From NCBI GenBank assembly GCA_030044455.1, contig JASHVU010000790.1, positions 1-6,917 of the forward strand: a stretch of DNA of 6,917 bases. The letters run 5' to 3'. Shown here piece by piece: positions 5,780 to 6,917 of the stretch. Position 1 is the stretch's first letter. Each line of letters begins with the position of its first letter. A program made the position numbers and the translations under genes. Under the pieces are notes generated by a model that worked only from the letters and a program-made list of their open reading frames with translations, was not told the DNA's origin and searched no databases. The stretch comes from Acidobacteriaceae bacterium. Its GTDB lineage: Bacteria > Acidobacteriota > Terriglobia > Terriglobales > Acidobacteriaceae.

Positions 5780-6917
5780 ATGCGCAGCAAGACTGCTACT
5801 TTCCTCTTCCGATTCTCTGTTTGCCTGGCGCTGGCCGCACTCAGCGGATGCGAACGCAAGCCCGCCGCCGTCCAAGGCCCAAGGACGAAGGCCGAAAAGC
5901 GGGCCGGCCTCATCTACGATGCCAATCTGCACCAGGGGCCAGAGGCGCTACGCGTTTTTCTGGCTGGCTTTCCCAAGGGCGCGGACCTGCACATTCACCT
6001 CTCGGGCGCTGTATATGCTGAAACTTTCATCCGCGACGCAGGTGAGGACGGTTTGTGCGTCGACGCGACCACGATGAGCTTTGTGAAACCTCCGTGCCGC
6101 GGAAAACTGGTTCCGGCGAACGATCTCCATGGCGATATAAGCCCCGCCAACCAGGCGCTGTATGACGAACTGATTGACTCGTTCTCGTTGCGCAGCTATG
6201 TGCCACACACGAGTTGGAGTGGGCACGACCAGTTCTTTGCCACGTTTGGCAAGTTCGGTGGGCTGAGCAAGAGCCACACGGGCGAGTGGGTTGATGAAGT
6301 GGCGAGCCGGGCGGCGGCAGAGAACCAGCAATATCTCGAGCTGATGCAGACGCCGGCCTTCAGCCACGCGGCCCAGATCGCACACCAGATCGGTTGGAAT
6401 CCTCAACTTGAGCAAGGCGATCCCCAGGCCTTTGCGCAATTGAGGCAGGCGCTGCTCGACCATGGCCTTCGCGATGAAGTTGCACCGGACCGCGACGACG
6501 CACGCCAGGCTGAAGCCCAGCGCAAGACAATGGAGCACTGCGATACCCCAGAGGCAACAGCGGCATGCCAAGTCGAGATCCGCTACATCTATCAGGTGCT
6601 GCGCGGGTTTCCTCCCGAACAGGTGTTTGCTCAAGCGCTGCTGGGTTTTGAGGCGGTGACCTCAAGCATTGAGGCCGGTGACAACACCTGGGTCGGTATC
6701 AACTTTGTGCAGCCGGAAGACGGCTTCATCAGCATGCGCGATTACACGTTGCAGATGAAGATGGTGGCGTATCTGCACTCGGTGTACCCCAAAGTACACA
6801 TTTCGCTGCACGCGGGCGAGCTGGCGATGGGTCTGGTGCCGCCCGAGGGTCTTCGGTTCCATATTCGTCAGGCGGTGGAGATTGGGGGTGCCGAACGCAT
6901 CGGCCACGGCGTCGACA
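5780..6917 (+). CDS. Lipoprotein adenosine deaminase (ADGF/ADA2-like), 3' end cut by the window
   Basis: Predicted to deaminate adenosine or deoxyadenosine to inosine outside the cytoplasm. Only the first 379 codons are inside the window. Residues 1-24 are a lipoprotein signal: Arg/Lys start, hydrophobic core FSVCLALAA, lipobox LSGC with Cys24 as the lipidated residue. The adenosine deaminase zinc motif LHIHLSG gives His71 and His73; HAGE (344-347) gives metal-ligand His344 and catalytic Glu347; and RIGHGVD gives catalytic His376. The last zinc ligand (Asp) should lie beyond the window. The 271-residue gap between His73 and His344 is longer than in cytosolic ADA (about 200) and closer to secreted ADA2/ADGF enzymes. 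Cys93 and Cys106 in the inserted region could form a disulfide outside the cytoplasm. An in-frame GTG at 5717 is possible, but the ATG at 5780 begins a proper signal peptide. No Shine-Dalgarno is visible. The family is certain; exact substrate and final location (inner or outer membrane) are inferred. Confidence 0.93.
   Translation, partial: MRSKTATFLFRFSVCLALAALSGCERKPAAVQGPRTKAEKRAGLIYDANLHQGPEALRVFLAGFPKGADLHIHLSGAVYAETFIRDAGEDGLCVDATTMSFVKPPCRGKLVPANDLHGDISPANQALYDELIDSFSLRSYVPHTSWSGHDQFFATFGKFGGLSKSHTGEWVDEVASRAAAENQQYLELMQTPAFSHAAQIAHQIGWNPQLEQGDPQAFAQLRQALLDHGLRDEVAPDRDDARQAEAQRKTMEHCDTPEATAACQVEIRYIYQVLRGFPPEQVFAQALLGFEAVTSSIEAGDNTWVGINFVQPEDGFISMRDYTLQMKMVAYLHSVYPKVHISLHAGELAMGLVPPEGLRFHIRQAVEIGGAERIGHGVD

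Noticed and set aside
5948..6634. 228-codon open frame on the minus strand
   Set aside because: It is antisense to the adenosine deaminase, whose catalytic motifs are on the + strand; no recognisable protein is encoded.
1..6917. CRISPR array, insertion sequence transposase, toxin-antitoxin or phage-defence cluster
   Set aside because: No regularly spaced direct repeats and no transposase, nuclease or defence-type proteins were seen.

Overview
The window reads as a chromosomal stretch from a moderately GC-rich Gram-negative bacterium, most likely an acidobacterium (Terriglobia-like). This placement is an inference from recalled gene families, not from a search. The strongest pointers are a Y_Y_Y/transmembrane/GGDEF sensor of the kind abundant in acidobacteria, a secreted lipoprotein adenosine deaminase, and a dispersed double-hairpin intergenic repeat.

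Layout: the five protein genes are all on the + strand and the single tRNA is on the - strand. In order they are: dinB, DNA polymerase IV (21-1103); a stand-alone HD-domain (p)ppGpp-hydrolase-like protein (1276-1911); 666 bp without a convincing gene (1912-2577); a membrane diguanylate cyclase with an uncertain start (about 2578-3828); thpR, RNA 2',3'-cyclic phosphodiesterase (4012-4599); 881 bp without a convincing gene (4600-5480); tRNA-Phe(GAA) with encoded CCA (5481-5555, minus strand); and the first 379 codons of a lipoprotein adenosine deaminase (5780 to the window end). Every gap is over 170 bp, so these are probably separate transcription units, not an operon.

The genes do not form an evident pathway. 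Two act on nucleotide second messengers (alarmone hydrolysis and c-di-GMP synthesis), one on DNA damage tolerance, one on RNA ends, and one on purine nucleoside salvage outside the cytoplasm.

The most unusual points are: (1) the diguanylate cyclase seems to have lost its N-terminal sensory beta-propeller by an in-frame deletion and has a poorly defined start; (2) a 56-bp two-hairpin repeat is present twice with exactly the same internal spacing, at 1140-1195 and 3885-3940; (3) the adenosine deaminase is a predicted lipoprotein with a long insertion between its metal-binding motifs, as in ADA2/ADGF enzymes; (4) the long non-coding tract on the 3' side of tRNA-Phe holds strong hairpins but no recognisable gene. 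I did not find a clear new multi-gene system.
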